From positions 186,001 through 250,000 of the forward strand of contig JAUNTX010000002.1 in the NCBI GenBank assembly GCA_030538475.1: a DNA stretch of 64,000 bases. The letters run 5' to 3'. The DNA comes from Dermabacter sp. (GTDB lineage Bacteria; Actinomycetota; Actinomycetes; Actinomycetales; Dermabacteraceae). Below are positions 17,865 to 26,994 of this stretch, in pieces. The notes below the pieces were generated by a model, which saw only the letters and a list, made by a program, of their open reading frames with translations, had not been told where the DNA came from and did not search any database. The position numbers and the translations under genes were made by a program. Within the stretch, counting starts at the first letter, position 1; each line of letters opens with the position of its first letter.

Positions 17865-20321
17865 ATGCCTGCCATCACCAACTTTTTTCGCCGCCACTCC
17901 GGCACCGCGATTGCCCGCACGGCGATCATCATGCTCGGCATCGCAACGATCCCGCTCATGTACGCGGGCCTGCTGAGCTGGTCAAACATCGACCCGACGA
18001 ACAATCTGGACAGCGTTCCCGCCGCGATCGTCAACGAGGATGAGGGCACCGACTCCCTGGACCTCGGCGATACGCTCAGCACGAAGCTGCTGGATTCCAC
18101 GGCGTCGAACAACTTCGACTGGACGCGCATGAGCGCGAGCGAGGCCAGCCAGGCCCTTGAGGACGGCGAGGTGTATGCGATCCTCACGATCCCGAAGGAC
18201 TTCAGCGCCGACGCGTCCTCCGTGGGGGCCGACGACCCCGCCGACGCCCGGCGCGCCACCCTCACCATCACCACGAACGACGGCACGAACATGATCTCGG
18301 GAACCATCGCCGCGACCATTGCTACGACCGTGACCGACGAGCTCGATGCGCAGGTGAGCGACGAATACCTGCGCAACATCTACGCGGGCTTTAACACAAT
18401 CCACGAGAACCTCACGGACGCGGCCTCGGGCGCCGAACAGCTCGCGAGCGGCGCGGGCGACGCCAAGGACGGCTCGGGGCAGCTCGTCGTGGGGCTCGGC
18501 GACCTCAAGGACGGCACCGTGACCCTCAGCTCGGGCGCGGGCCAGGTGGACGCGGGGGCGAAGAAGCTCGATACCGCCGCGGGACAGCTCGCGGCGGGCG
18601 CAGGCCAGGTCAACACCGGCGCCGTGAGCCTCAAGGGCGGGATCGACCAGGCGAAGGTGGGCTCCGGGCAGCTGGCCACGGGCCTCGACCAAATGGAGAC
18701 CGCCGCCACCGAACTTCCGGGCGCGCTGACCACCCTCAAGGAGGGCACGGGCGCGCTCGCCACGGGCGCGGAGGGCCTCGCCACCGGGGCCGAGGACTTC
18801 AAGACCGGCACGGGCAAGCTCAGCCAGGGGGCTTCGGAACTGTCCGGCGGTGCCGACAAGGCGCTTGCGGGCGCCCGCACCCTCCAGCAGAACACAGGAG
18901 GCCTGGCCTCTGGCTCATCCACCCTTGCGACGGGCGCCAAGGACCTCGAGACAGACATTGCGAAGCTCAAGACCAAGTGGAACGACATGACCGAAGAGGA
19001 ACGCGTCACCGAGCTCGGAAACATCCAGAAGAAGTCCGAAGCGCTATCCACTGGCACCACGAATCTGGAAACCTCCGCCAAGGCTCTCAATCTCGGGGCT
19101 GGCGCGCTCGTCGGCTCCCCTGCCGCCGATGGCACCGACGCGACCGGCCTGGAACAGCTGGCAGGCGGCGCGAAAGCCCTCTCCACGGGCGCCGACGCCC
19201 TCGATACGAAGGCCGGCGATCTGGTCACGGGTGCCGAACAGCTGAAGACGGGCGCCACGACGCTCGATGCGGGCGCGGGCACCCTTCAGGAGAAGGTGGG
19301 GGCCCTGCCCGAGGCAGTCACCGCCCTGTCCGACGGCGCCACGCAGCTCGATGGGGGCCTCGCCGAACTGAGCCAGGGCGCCGGGCGCCTCACCACCGGC
19401 ACCGGCCAGCTCGCCACGGGCTCCGCGCAGCTCGCGACCGGCACCGGCGACCTGTCCACCGCCACCTCGCAGCTCTCCACGGGCGCAAACACGCTGAGCG
19501 AGGGCGCCACCTCCGCCGAAGAAGGGGCCACCACGCTCGACGAGGGCCTCGGCTCCCTCAGCGAGGGCGCCACCGAACTCGAGGGCGGCCTCCAGGACGG
19601 CGCGGGCAAGGTCCCCACCTACACCGACGAGCAGGCCGCCGATCTGGCCACCGTCGGCTCCCGACCCGTGGATCTGGAGAAGACCCGCGAGAACGAGGTG
19701 GCGAGTTACGGGTATGGGCTGGCCCCGTACTTCATGAGCCTGTCCCTGTGGGTGGGCGCCCTGGGCTTCTTCCTCATGGTGAATGCGCTGAACGCGCGCC
19801 GCCTGGGCAGCGAAATGCCCGCCATCATGGTGGCCCTATCGAGCTACGCCCCCGCAGCGCTCATGGCCATCGCGCAGGCCGTGCTCATGATCCTCACCGT
19901 GCACGTGCTCGTGGGGATTTCCTTCAGCAGGCTCGCCCCCGCGTTCGGGGTCGCGATCCTCGCCTCGCTCGCGTTCATGGCGATCAACCAGGCACTCGTG
20001 GCGCTGCTGGGACCTCCCGGGCGCTACCTTTCGCTCATGCTGACTGTCCTGCAGCTCGCCGCCGCGGGCGCCACCTACCCGATTGAGACCACGCCGGGCT
20101 TCTTCCAGAGCATCCACGCGTGGCTACCGCTCACCTACGTGGTTGAAGCGTTCCGCTCCGCCATCGCGGGAGGCAGCTACGGTTTCGGCCAGGCCGCGCT
20201 CGTGCTCGGCACCTACCTCGTGATCGCGCTCGGCGTGCTCGCCCTCGCGGTGCGACTCAAGCGGCGGGTCACCGATGTGAAGCTCGAGCTGCTAGAGCGG
20301 AAGATCGCGGCCCCGGCGTAG
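17865..20321 (+). CDS. YhgE/Pip family membrane protein
   Basis: 818 residues. One N-terminal membrane helix (about 15-38) precedes a YhgE-type extracellular domain with AAIVNEDEGTDSLDLGDTL and DGEVYAILTIPKDFSADAS. A long region (about 180-585) is built of repeats of the form L-x-x-G-A/T-x-x-L-x-x-G, predicted to be an extended helical stalk outside the membrane. Five or six membrane helices end the protein (YFMSLSLWVGALGFFLMVN onward), as in ABC-2 type phage-infection (Pip) receptors. Homologues serve as phage receptors and in ESX/type VII-like export; which applies here is unknown. AAAGGA precedes the ATG by 5 nt. Confidence 0.88.
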   Translation: MPAITNFFRRHSGTAIARTAIIMLGIATIPLMYAGLLSWSNIDPTNNLDSVPAAIVNEDEGTDSLDLGDTLSTKLLDSTASNNFDWTRMSASEASQALEDGEVYAILTIPKDFSADASSVGADDPADARRATLTITTNDGTNMISGTIAATIATTVTDELDAQVSDEYLRNIYAGFNTIHENLTDAASGAEQLASGAGDAKDGSGQLVVGLGDLKDGTVTLSSGAGQVDAGAKKLDTAAGQLAAGAGQVNTGAVSLKGGIDQAKVGSGQLATGLDQMETAATELPGALTTLKEGTGALATGAEGLATGAEDFKTGTGKLSQGASELSGGADKALAGARTLQQNTGGLASGSSTLATGAKDLETDIAKLKTKWNDMTEEERVTELGNIQKKSEALSTGTTNLETSAKALNLGAGALVGSPAADGTDATGLEQLAGGAKALSTGADALDTKAGDLVTGAEQLKTGATTLDAGAGTLQEKVGALPEAVTALSDGATQLDGGLAELSQGAGRLTTGTGQLATGSAQLATGTGDLSTATSQLSTGANTLSEGATSAEEGATTLDEGLGSLSEGATELEGGLQDGAGKVPTYTDEQAADLATVGSRPVDLEKTRENEVASYGYGLAPYFMSLSLWVGALGFFLMVNALNARRLGSEMPAIMVALSSYAPAALMAIAQAVLMILTVHVLVGISFSRLAPAFGVAILASLAFMAINQALVALLGPPGRYLSLMLTVLQLAAAGATYPIETTPGFFQSIHAWLPLTYVVEAFRSAIAGGSYGFGQAALVLGTYLVIALGVLALAVRLKRRVTDVKLELLERKIAAPA

Positions 20322-20347
20322 CGTGCGCGGGCGGCGTGCTGCGGGCC

Positions 20348-20391
20348 GGGCGATCCGGGCGATCTGCGCGATACGGCGATCCGGGCGATCC
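20348..20391. repeat. Five imperfect tandem copies of a 9-nt unit GGGCGATCC
   Basis: Units GGGCGATCC, GGGCGATCT, GCGCGATAC, GGCGATCC (8 nt) and GGGCGATCC run head to tail in the 77-bp space between the convergent YhgE/Pip and ABC permease genes. A simple-sequence repeat; the GC-rich direct repeats might pause RNA polymerase, but no terminator hairpin with a T-tract is seen. Confidence 0.6.
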
Positions 20392-20398
20392 ATGGCGC

Positions 20399-21244
20399 CT
20401 AGCCGAGGATGTCGCGCCTGCTCAGCGCCGCCACACTCACGCCCACAAGCGTGGCGCTGAGGCCCCACAGGAGCGCGAGGCCCAGCCAGTCGGCACCGTT
20501 CGTGAGCGGGTGCTGGCCGTACGCCCAGTGGTAGGGGGAGAGTACGCGCAGCCAATCGAGGCTGGCACTGTTCTTGCCGAGCGCATCAAGGGCGTAGCCG
20601 ACCACCGCGATGCCCGCACCGGCGCCGATAGCCCACGCTGTGCGGCCCGTGAGTGCGCCCGCGGCAAGCGCCGCGGTGCCGGACACCATGCCGAGGCCCG
20701 CCCACGCGGCCACGGCAGCCACCACGTTGCCTGCCTCCAGGTCCAGTTCGGCGGGGCCGTTCAGCGCCCTGATCAGCAGGCACACCGCGAGCGCGAGGGT
20801 GAGGATCGCCGCCAGGAGCGCCGCCGCGGCCTCGAGGGCGTACTGCTTGCGCCCCACGCCGTGACTGAGGAACAGCTCCAGGCGGCCCGATTCTTCAGCA
20901 CCCGCCAGGAATGCGGCGCCGCGGGCCGTGCACGCAATGATGAGCAGCACGAACCCGAGCAGCCCGAAGAACGTGGCCTGCGTGTACCCGGCGCCGGTGG
21001 TGATCTGGTCGTAGCCGATGACCGAGGTGAGGGTCTCGGGCAGGCTCTTGATGAGCGCACTCAACTCCGGCGTGCGCATCGACGGGTAGAGCGGCAGGTA
21101 CAGCCCCAGCACCGCCGCGATTCCCACGAGCCACGCCAGGAGGGACCGCCAGCCTTCGCGGGCAAGGCGTCGGAAGATCGGGAAACGCACGTGGGGTCGA
21201 CGGGTTCCCGCGTGGGCGCGGTGAGTGCGATGCGTGGCGTTCAT
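20399..21244 (-). CDS. ABC-2 family exporter permease
   Basis: 281 residues, six or seven membrane segments starting at about residue 32. The LPETLTSVIGYDQITTGAGYTQATFFG loop and GAAFLAGAEESGRLELFLSHGVGRKQYALE match the half-size permeases annotated as polyketide or tetronasin-type exporter subunits; a full-length homologue would be about 500 residues, so this may correspond to one half. ATG at 21244 overlaps the ATPase stop by 4 nt. Substrate unknown. Confidence 0.78.
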   Translation of the reverse strand: MNATHRTHRAHAGTRRPHVRFPIFRRLAREGWRSLLAWLVGIAAVLGLYLPLYPSMRTPELSALIKSLPETLTSVIGYDQITTGAGYTQATFFGLLGFVLLIIACTARGAAFLAGAEESGRLELFLSHGVGRKQYALEAAAALLAAILTLALAVCLLIRALNGPAELDLEAGNVVAAVAAWAGLGMVSGTAALAAGALTGRTAWAIGAGAGIAVVGYALDALGKNSASLDWLRVLSPYHWAYGQHPLTNGADWLGLALLWGLSATLVGVSVAALSRRDILG

Positions 21245-22161
21245 GCGTGGGCCTCCTCGCGGGAGTACAGATCCAGAATGGATGCTTCGAGGTCGGGTTC
21301 GTCCACCACGAGATCCTGCACCCGAAAGCGCGCGAGCGCCTTCACCACGGGGTCGATATCTCCGTGTACTTTCGCCATGACCCGCACGAGGGAACCGGCT
21401 GCCTCCTGGACCTCCAGCTGGTCCAGGCCCGTGGCCGCGAGCGCCTCGCGCACGGCAGTAGCCGAGGATTCGGCGATGGTGGCGCGCAGGTGCGAGACGC
21501 CCCGTAGCCGCAGCGAGGCTACGTCGCCCCTCGCGAGGATCCGCCCGTCGGTCAGCACGGCGACCTGGTGGGCGGCGTGCTGGATTTCGCTGAGCACGTG
21601 CGAACTGAGCAGGACGCTCTGCCCGGCGTCGGCAGCCTCGCGCACGAGCGCCAGGAACTCCCGCTGCATGAGGGGGTCCAGGCCGCTCGTCGGCTCGTCC
21701 AAGATGAGCAGTTCGGGGCGGTGCATGAACGCTTGAATGATGCCGATCTTCTGCCGGTTCCCCTTCGAGAGCGCCTTGACGGGCCGCGCCAGATCGAGGT
21801 CCAGCCGTTCGGCGATCCCCTCCACAGTCCCCGATGCCACCGGTCCGCTGACCTCGGCCAGGTCGTGCAGGAGGCGTCTGCCGGTCGCCCGATCACTGAG
21901 GGTGAGGTCTCCCGGAAGGTAGCCGATGCGGCGGCGTAGGCGCGGCCCGGCCTGCCGGGGCGTGCGGCCCAGCACGCGCACCACGCCGCTGGTGGGCCGA
22001 ATAATGTCCACGAGCGTGCGCAGCAGGGTGGTCTTGCCCGCGCCGTTTGGCCCGATCAAGCCATACACGCTGCCGCGTTCCACACGAAGATCAATGCCCC
22101 GCAGCGCGGGATGCGTGCCGTAGTTCTTCGTCAGGGCGGCAACCTCGATCACGGACTCCAT
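21241..22161 (-). CDS. ABC transporter ATP-binding protein (drug-export type)
   Basis: 306 residues. Walker A is GPNGAGKT, the signature is LSKGNRQK in place of LSGGQ, as in many CcmA/DrrA-type ATPases, and Walker B is LLILDEPTSGLD. A C-terminal 80-residue extension (about 220-306) is typical of ATPases that work with ABC-2 permeases. It pairs with the permease that starts within its stop codon. No regulator lies next to it; upstream is the intergenic region with the KAS III-like operon's operator on the other strand. Confidence 0.85.
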   Translation of the reverse strand: MESVIEVAALTKNYGTHPALRGIDLRVERGSVYGLIGPNGAGKTTLLRTLVDIIRPTSGVVRVLGRTPRQAGPRLRRRIGYLPGDLTLSDRATGRRLLHDLAEVSGPVASGTVEGIAERLDLDLARPVKALSKGNRQKIGIIQAFMHRPELLILDEPTSGLDPLMQREFLALVREAADAGQSVLLSSHVLSEIQHAAHQVAVLTDGRILARGDVASLRLRGVSHLRATIAESSATAVREALAATGLDQLEVQEAAGSLVRVMAKVHGDIDPVVKALARFRVQDLVVDEPDLEASILDLYSREEAHA

Positions 22162-22271
22162 AGCGGTCCCTCCCGCTCATCCATCCTCGCGCCGGACCCA
22201 CGAGCCCGGCCTGGGCTTCAGGCTACGCCTGCGCGCGGGCTGTGAACAGGCCCTTCCGGGCATTCCCATTC

Positions 22272-22295
22272 TACTGACCGGCCGGCTAGTATGAT
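22272..22295 (+). promoter_or_regulatory. Promoter/operator of the KAS III-like operon
   Basis: A 20-bp near-palindrome TACTGACCGGCCGGCTAGTA (22272-22291; 16 of 20 positions symmetric) overlaps a good -10 box TATGAT (22290-22295). Most of the same sequence recurs at 26995-27014 before the TetR gene. A repressor bound here would cover the -10 region. The rest of 22162-22271 shows no clear feature. Confidence 0.65.
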
Positions 22296-22328
22296 GAAGC
22301 GAAACATCAATAGAAGGGGGCTGTAGGT

Positions 22329-23300
22329 ATGGAAACGCTAGGAATACGAGTACTGGGGTCGGCGGAGACGCTACCGAAGAGGGTGGTGCCCACGGCAGAA
22401 GTCGCCGCGTTGTGCGGCATCTCTGCCGAGGAGGCAGTGCAGCGGACGGGGGTGAAGACCCGCCGCTGGCTCAGTGCGGATGAAGACCCATTGCTGCAAG
22501 AGGCCTCAGCGGCGCAGAAGGCAATTAAGGCAGCAGGGTTAAGTGTGTCGGACATCGACCTGGTGCTCAATGCGTCTGGTACTCCGATGCAGGCGATCCC
22601 GGACGGTGGAGCACTGATCGCCGCAGAACTCGGGATGCGTGGCAAATTCGCCTTCTCAGTACATGCGACCTGCATATCGTTCCTCGTCGCCTTCCAGCAG
22701 GCAGCCTTCTTCCTCGATTCCGGCAGAGCGGAGCACATTCTCATCGTTTCGACCGAGGCCGGGAGCCGGGGTCTGAACTTCAATCAGCCCGAAAGTTCGA
22801 TCCTCATCGGCGACGCCGCAGCGGCAGTGGTCGTAGGCAAACCGGTAGACCAGGCCCAGGGCATCATTGCCTCGGAGTTCTCCACCGATACCCACGGTAT
22901 CCACGACGCAGAGATCAGAGGATTCGGCAGCCGCCTCCGCATCGACAACGCCGCCGAGCACCTTGACGACTTCAAGTTCGACATGCAGGGATTGAAGCTT
23001 CTGCGAGGAGCCATCAACTGGTTCCCGTCGTTCCTCGAATCCGTCCGCCCGGGCTTGAGTACAAGCACCGAGGGTATTGACCGGATCATCCCTCACCAGA
23101 CCAGCAAGGCTGGAATGGAAATGATGGCCCGATTCTGGGGGTGGGAGAAAATGGTCGTCACCCTTGGAGAAGTGGGCAACACGATCGCGGCGAGCATCCC
23201 ATTGGCCTTGCACCGCTCAGGCATGCAAGAGGGAGAGACCGCGTTACTGGTTGGCACCGGGTCGGGCACCCACTATGGAGCGCTGATCGTTCAGTGGTAG
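22329..23300 (+). CDS. 3-oxoacyl-ACP synthase III (FabH)-like enzyme
   Basis: 323 residues, standard KAS III length. The catalytic triad is complete: Cys115 in VHATCISF, His256 in IPHQTS and Asn284 in EVGNTIAAS. The Gly-rich end LLVGTGSGTHYGALIVQW is also normal. KAS III-type enzymes condense acyl-CoA with a malonyl or acyl thioester; besides fatty-acid initiation, relatives such as PqsD, DarB and OleA build signal molecules or ketones. No other fatty acid genes are nearby, and it is co-translated with an exporter, so a dedicated metabolite is more likely than housekeeping initiation. GAAGGGGG lies upstream of the ATG by about 9 nt. Codon choice is less GC-biased than in neighbours. Confidence 0.85.
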   Translation: METLGIRVLGSAETLPKRVVPTAEVAALCGISAEEAVQRTGVKTRRWLSADEDPLLQEASAAQKAIKAAGLSVSDIDLVLNASGTPMQAIPDGGALIAAELGMRGKFAFSVHATCISFLVAFQQAAFFLDSGRAEHILIVSTEAGSRGLNFNQPESSILIGDAAAAVVVGKPVDQAQGIIASEFSTDTHGIHDAEIRGFGSRLRIDNAAEHLDDFKFDMQGLKLLRGAINWFPSFLESVRPGLSTSTEGIDRIIPHQTSKAGMEMMARFWGWEKMVVTLGEVGNTIAASIPLALHRSGMQEGETALLVGTGSGTHYGALIVQW

Positions 23301-24025
23301 ACCGCGCTCCCTTCCTTTCCGTGACCGGCGTCGGGCGCACCTTCGGTGCCGGCGATGCTCAGGTGGTCGCACTCGCCGGTGTCAACGTCGAGATCGCCAC
23401 GGGCGAGTTCACCGTCATTCTCGGGCCATCCGGGTCAGGCAAAAGCACACTACTGAACCTCCTCGGTGGGATGGACCGACCCAGTACCGGGTCGATCCGC
23501 GTCAGCGGTGAGCCCATCGAGGCGCTGTCTGACCGTGACCTGACGGAATATCGCCGGGAACGGGTCGGATTCGTCTTCCAGTTTTACAACCTCATCCCGA
23601 ATCTGACTGCTGTGGAGAACGTAGCGCTAGCCGCCTCGCTCGTCATGCCGCGCCGGGAAGCCGCCGACACCGCAACAGGCTTGCTGGAACAGGTTGGGCT
23701 CGGCCATCGACTCAACCAGTTCCCCCGGCACCTCTCAGGCGGGGAGATGCAACGTGTAGCCATCGCCCGCGCTCTGGCGAAAAGGCCGGCACTGCTTCTG
23801 TGCGATGAACCCAGCGGAGCGCTGGACTCGACCACCGGCACCCAGGTGCTTGCGCACCTACAGCAGACTGCTCGCAGTGGCGAGACCGCGGTTGTGGTCG
23901 TCACCCATGAGCGCACGCTTGCCGAGGCGGCCGACCGGCTGATCATTCTGCGCGACGGGCAGGTCGTCGAGAACCGCCACAACAATCACCCCGAGACAAT
24001 CGGGGCAGGGGAAACAGCGTCATGA
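23294..24025 (+). CDS. MacB/LolD-type ABC transporter ATP-binding protein
   Basis: 243 residues from a GTG that overlaps the KAS III-like stop by 7 nt. Walker A GPSGSGKS (44-51), Q-loop FVFQFYNLIPNLT, signature LSGGEMQR, Walker B LLLCDEPSGALD and switch His in VTHER are all intact. The FQFYNLIP and SGALD blocks are characteristic of ATPases that drive FtsX/MacB-type permeases, which act by mechanotransmission rather than by forming a channel. It partners the permease whose ATG overlaps its stop. Confidence 0.88.
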   Translation: MVDRAPFLSVTGVGRTFGAGDAQVVALAGVNVEIATGEFTVILGPSGSGKSTLLNLLGGMDRPSTGSIRVSGEPIEALSDRDLTEYRRERVGFVFQFYNLIPNLTAVENVALAASLVMPRREAADTATGLLEQVGLGHRLNQFPRHLSGGEMQRVAIARALAKRPALLLCDEPSGALDSTTGTQVLAHLQQTARSGETAVVVVTHERTLAEAADRLIILRDGQVVENRHNNHPETIGAGETAS

Positions 24026-26304
24026 TCCTGTTCGGACGCAAACTCGGCCGCGACCTACGCGAGCACTGGACCCAATTCATCGCCGTCTCCCTGATGGCAG
24101 CGCTGAGCGTGCTCATCTTCTCGGGGCTCGAGGGCGGCTGGCGAGGCATCCAAGCAGAACTAGACTCTTTCGCCGCAGAACAGGAGATGCCCGACGCGTG
24201 GGTCGCCGGATACGCGCTCACCCTGGACGACGCTGAGCAGATTGACAACCTCGACGGTGTCAACCAGACCGCCCTCACCACTTCCGTGCCGGTGACTCGG
24301 ACCGACGCGGGCTCCGACGACGAGCTCACACTGAGCACTCACGATGACAGCGGGATCAATGCCCCGTATACCGTCCAAGGCGAGTCGGTCACTGACAAGG
24401 GTGGTGTGTGGCTTGATGAGGCATATGCCGGGGCAAACAACATCACCACTGGTGACACGATCATCGTCACCCGCGGTGGCATAGATACGAGCCTGGAAGT
24501 CAACGGACTGATCTTGCAGCCAGACAAGATCGCCTACACAGGCACGGGACTGGTCGCACCGGACCCCGCGACCTTCGGCTACGGCATCGTGAGCGATGAG
24601 ACCATGGTCGGCCTTGCCGGGACCGAGCCGGTCGAGCGAACCGTCACTGTCCTTGGCGACCCCGGAGTGGTCCACGCTGAAGCACCCGGCATTCTCGGTG
24701 ACCGCTACGGGTCATTCTCCGACCGGGGTACGCATCCACATGTAGCGACTGCCTTTGAGCGCGTCACGCAGATTCAGAGCCTATCCTACCTATTCTCGTC
24801 ACTGTTCCTCCTCGTCGCGCTGCTATCGATTTTCACCTCGATTCGGCGCTTGACGGATATCCAGCGCGGGGAAGTTGCGACTCTCAAAGCACTCGGCTAC
24901 TCCAACCGATTCGTCAGTACGTACTTCACCGCGGTGGGCGTCGTCGCCGTCCTCATTGGACTACTGGTCGGGCTCGGTCTCACGCCATTCCTGTCGAGAT
25001 ACGTGCTCAGCACCCAGCACGGCAGCTTCAGCTTGCCTGAATGGACCCCCGCTCACACCTCAGCCAGCGCCATTCTGCCGATGGTGCTGATCGTGGTGTG
25101 CATTCTCGCGTCCTGGACGGCCACGCGCCCCATGCGTAAGGCAACTCCAGCCGAAGGTATGCGCCCGGACATCGGACGAGCCCGACGGAGCCTGCTCGAA
25201 CGGTTCCCGACCATATGGCATCAGCTACCGTACGGCAGTCGATGGGCGGTCCGCGACGCTTCTGGCAACCCGGTCCGCGTGGTCATGGGGATCGTGGCAA
25301 CTACCGGGTGCATGATGCTGCTGGTTACCGGATTCGGAATGCCGGATACTCTCAATCAGCAGGTGAAATTGTCCTACTCTGAGCAATACCGCTACGACAC
25401 ACGGTTGTCGATTTCACCCCTGGCCACCGAGGAAATGCGGGAAAGGATCGAAGCCGAGGCCGGGCCGGGTCAGTGGGCACAGCAGTCATCTGTGCAGCTC
25501 GGGGCAGGCGACAACGTGGACCATACGCTGACCGTGCTCGGTGCCGGTGACCAATTCCGTCTCCTGGATCGCGACGGCGGAGTCATCCCCCCGACTGGCC
25601 ACGGCGCAGTCATCACCGACCGGCTTAGCAAGAACCTCGATCTCGACGTCGGCGATACAGTCACGATAACGACGTCAGATGGCAGTGACCATGAGGTCAC
25701 GATCACCGCAGTGACGGCAATCTCCGAGCCACAGGGGATCGTGCTCACCGAGGAAGCGTGGGATGAGATCGGAGAAGATTTCAGGCCGTCCGGCTATCTG
25801 ACTGAGCAACCGGTTAGCGAGGACATCCGCGAGATGCCCGGGGTTACCGGGTCGCTGACGCTTGAGGAGCAGCAGGTCAACGCGCAGTCGCTCGTGGACT
25901 CTCTGGCCAGCGTCTTCACTCTCATCAAGACCTTCGCGGTCATCCTTGCCGTTGTGGTCCTATACAACCTGGGGGCATTGAGCTTCACCGAACGCATCCG
26001 CGACTACGCAACCCTGCGCGTTCTCGGTTTCCACCACGGGGAACTGCGATCCCTAGCCAGTCGAGAAAATGTCACGACCACCCTTGTCGGATGGCTTGCC
26101 GGCATTCCCGCTGGCTGGTGGTTCCTCGGCCAATACGTCGGCCTGTTCAGCACCGACCGAGCCAGCTACCTGCCCAGTATGACGGCAACCAGCCTCGCCG
26201 TAGCTTCAGCTATCACCATCATCTTCGCAATGACCGCGACGCTGCTGCTGACCCGACGCATCAAAGGGATCGACATGACCAGTGCTCTCAAGGGCGTCGA
26301 ATAG
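24022..26304 (+). CDS. FtsX-like (MacB-type) ABC transporter permease
   Basis: 760 residues with two FtsX modules. The first has an N-terminal helix (about 20-40), a large extracellular domain and three helices (YLFSSLFLLVALLSIFTSIRR near residue 255, then about 295 and 350). The second begins with a helix near 430, has its own extracellular domain and ends with three helices (about 635, 690, 735). This arrangement extrudes lipids, lipoproteins or peptides, or confers resistance. The ATG lies in an ATGA overlap with the ATPase stop. As the last gene of the KAS III-like operon it may export that enzyme's product. Confidence 0.87.
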   Translation: MILFGRKLGRDLREHWTQFIAVSLMAALSVLIFSGLEGGWRGIQAELDSFAAEQEMPDAWVAGYALTLDDAEQIDNLDGVNQTALTTSVPVTRTDAGSDDELTLSTHDDSGINAPYTVQGESVTDKGGVWLDEAYAGANNITTGDTIIVTRGGIDTSLEVNGLILQPDKIAYTGTGLVAPDPATFGYGIVSDETMVGLAGTEPVERTVTVLGDPGVVHAEAPGILGDRYGSFSDRGTHPHVATAFERVTQIQSLSYLFSSLFLLVALLSIFTSIRRLTDIQRGEVATLKALGYSNRFVSTYFTAVGVVAVLIGLLVGLGLTPFLSRYVLSTQHGSFSLPEWTPAHTSASAILPMVLIVVCILASWTATRPMRKATPAEGMRPDIGRARRSLLERFPTIWHQLPYGSRWAVRDASGNPVRVVMGIVATTGCMMLLVTGFGMPDTLNQQVKLSYSEQYRYDTRLSISPLATEEMRERIEAEAGPGQWAQQSSVQLGAGDNVDHTLTVLGAGDQFRLLDRDGGVIPPTGHGAVITDRLSKNLDLDVGDTVTITTSDGSDHEVTITAVTAISEPQGIVLTEEAWDEIGEDFRPSGYLTEQPVSEDIREMPGVTGSLTLEEQQVNAQSLVDSLASVFTLIKTFAVILAVVVLYNLGALSFTERIRDYATLRVLGFHHGELRSLASRENVTTTLVGWLAGIPAGWWFLGQYVGLFSTDRASYLPSMTATSLAVASAITIIFAMTATLLLTRRIKGIDMTSALKGVE

Positions 26305-26378
26305 AACCACCGGTGGAGACTGCTTCACCCAGTCGAGCGGGGCAGCACCGCCGAGGAGCAGTGACAACGGGAGTGGGG

Positions 26379-26984
26379 CTAGACCGAGTCGCGGGCCTCG
26401 ATACCGGGCAGGAGCAGATCCCACATGGCGTCGACTCGCTCGACAATGTCAGCGCTGCCAGTGAGCTGATGTGAGATCTCCTGCGCGCCGAAGAATCCTG
26501 CCACGATCTGCCAAGCCACGGCCTCGACATCAAGCCCACGCCTTATTTCACCGAGGTCTTGGGCTTCGTGGACATGCCTGGCCACCGTCTCGACCCACGG
26601 CAAAAATGGGGTCGGCAGGTCTATCCCGATCGCATCTGCTTCACGCATCAGTCGTAGGGGTGCGCGCACCCCCGGATCATCTCGGTAACTCTGCGCAACT
26701 TGTTTGGAGAGCCAGCGCAGCGCCGCGATGCCCTGTAAATTCTGACGCCCAACCTCGGCCAAGACAATTTCCCACGCAGAGAAATAGCTATCGACCACAG
26801 CACTGGCGAGTGCCGCCTTGGATGGGAAGTGGAAGTACACCGTTCCCTTCGTCACCTCAAGGCGGGCAGCAATCTCACTGAGTGCGACCGCTGCATAACC
26901 CCGCTGGTCGAACTCTTCGGCAGCTACCTTGAGGATGCCCGTACGGGTGCGGACACGTTGCTGCTCACGCAGGGTAGTTTGCAC
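26379..26984 (-). CDS. TetR family regulator resembling ScbR/ArpA gamma-butyrolactone receptors
   Basis: 201 residues. The DNA-binding part reads QQRVRTRTGILKVAAEEFDQ then VTKGTVYFHFPSKAALA, as in ArpA/ScbR proteins (VTKGALYFHF). The ligand domain keeps their marks: Trp130 in LPWVETVARH, where ArpA has its ligand-contacting Trp, GFFGAQEIS, and a DIVERVDAMWDLLLPGI end. It is convergent with the KAS III-like/ABC operon and its own promoter carries the same operator as that operon, so it probably represses both until a small molecule binds. Whether the ligand is a butyrolactone or the KAS III product is unknown. Confidence 0.85.
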   Translation of the reverse strand: MQTTLREQQRVRTRTGILKVAAEEFDQRGYAAVALSEIAARLEVTKGTVYFHFPSKAALASAVVDSYFSAWEIVLAEVGRQNLQGIAALRWLSKQVAQSYRDDPGVRAPLRLMREADAIGIDLPTPFLPWVETVARHVHEAQDLGEIRRGLDVEAVAWQIVAGFFGAQEISHQLTGSADIVERVDAMWDLLLPGIEARDSV

Positions 26985-26994
26985 ACCACACCTT

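Noticed and set aside
20348..20391. Tandem repeats as a CRISPR array
   Set aside because: The 9-nt units are contiguous without spacers and no cas genes are present.
20292..20555. Minus-strand 87-codon frame across the 9-nt tandem repeat
   Set aside because: Overlaps the ABC permease gene in another frame; the protein is only a translation of the repeat and shadow sequence.
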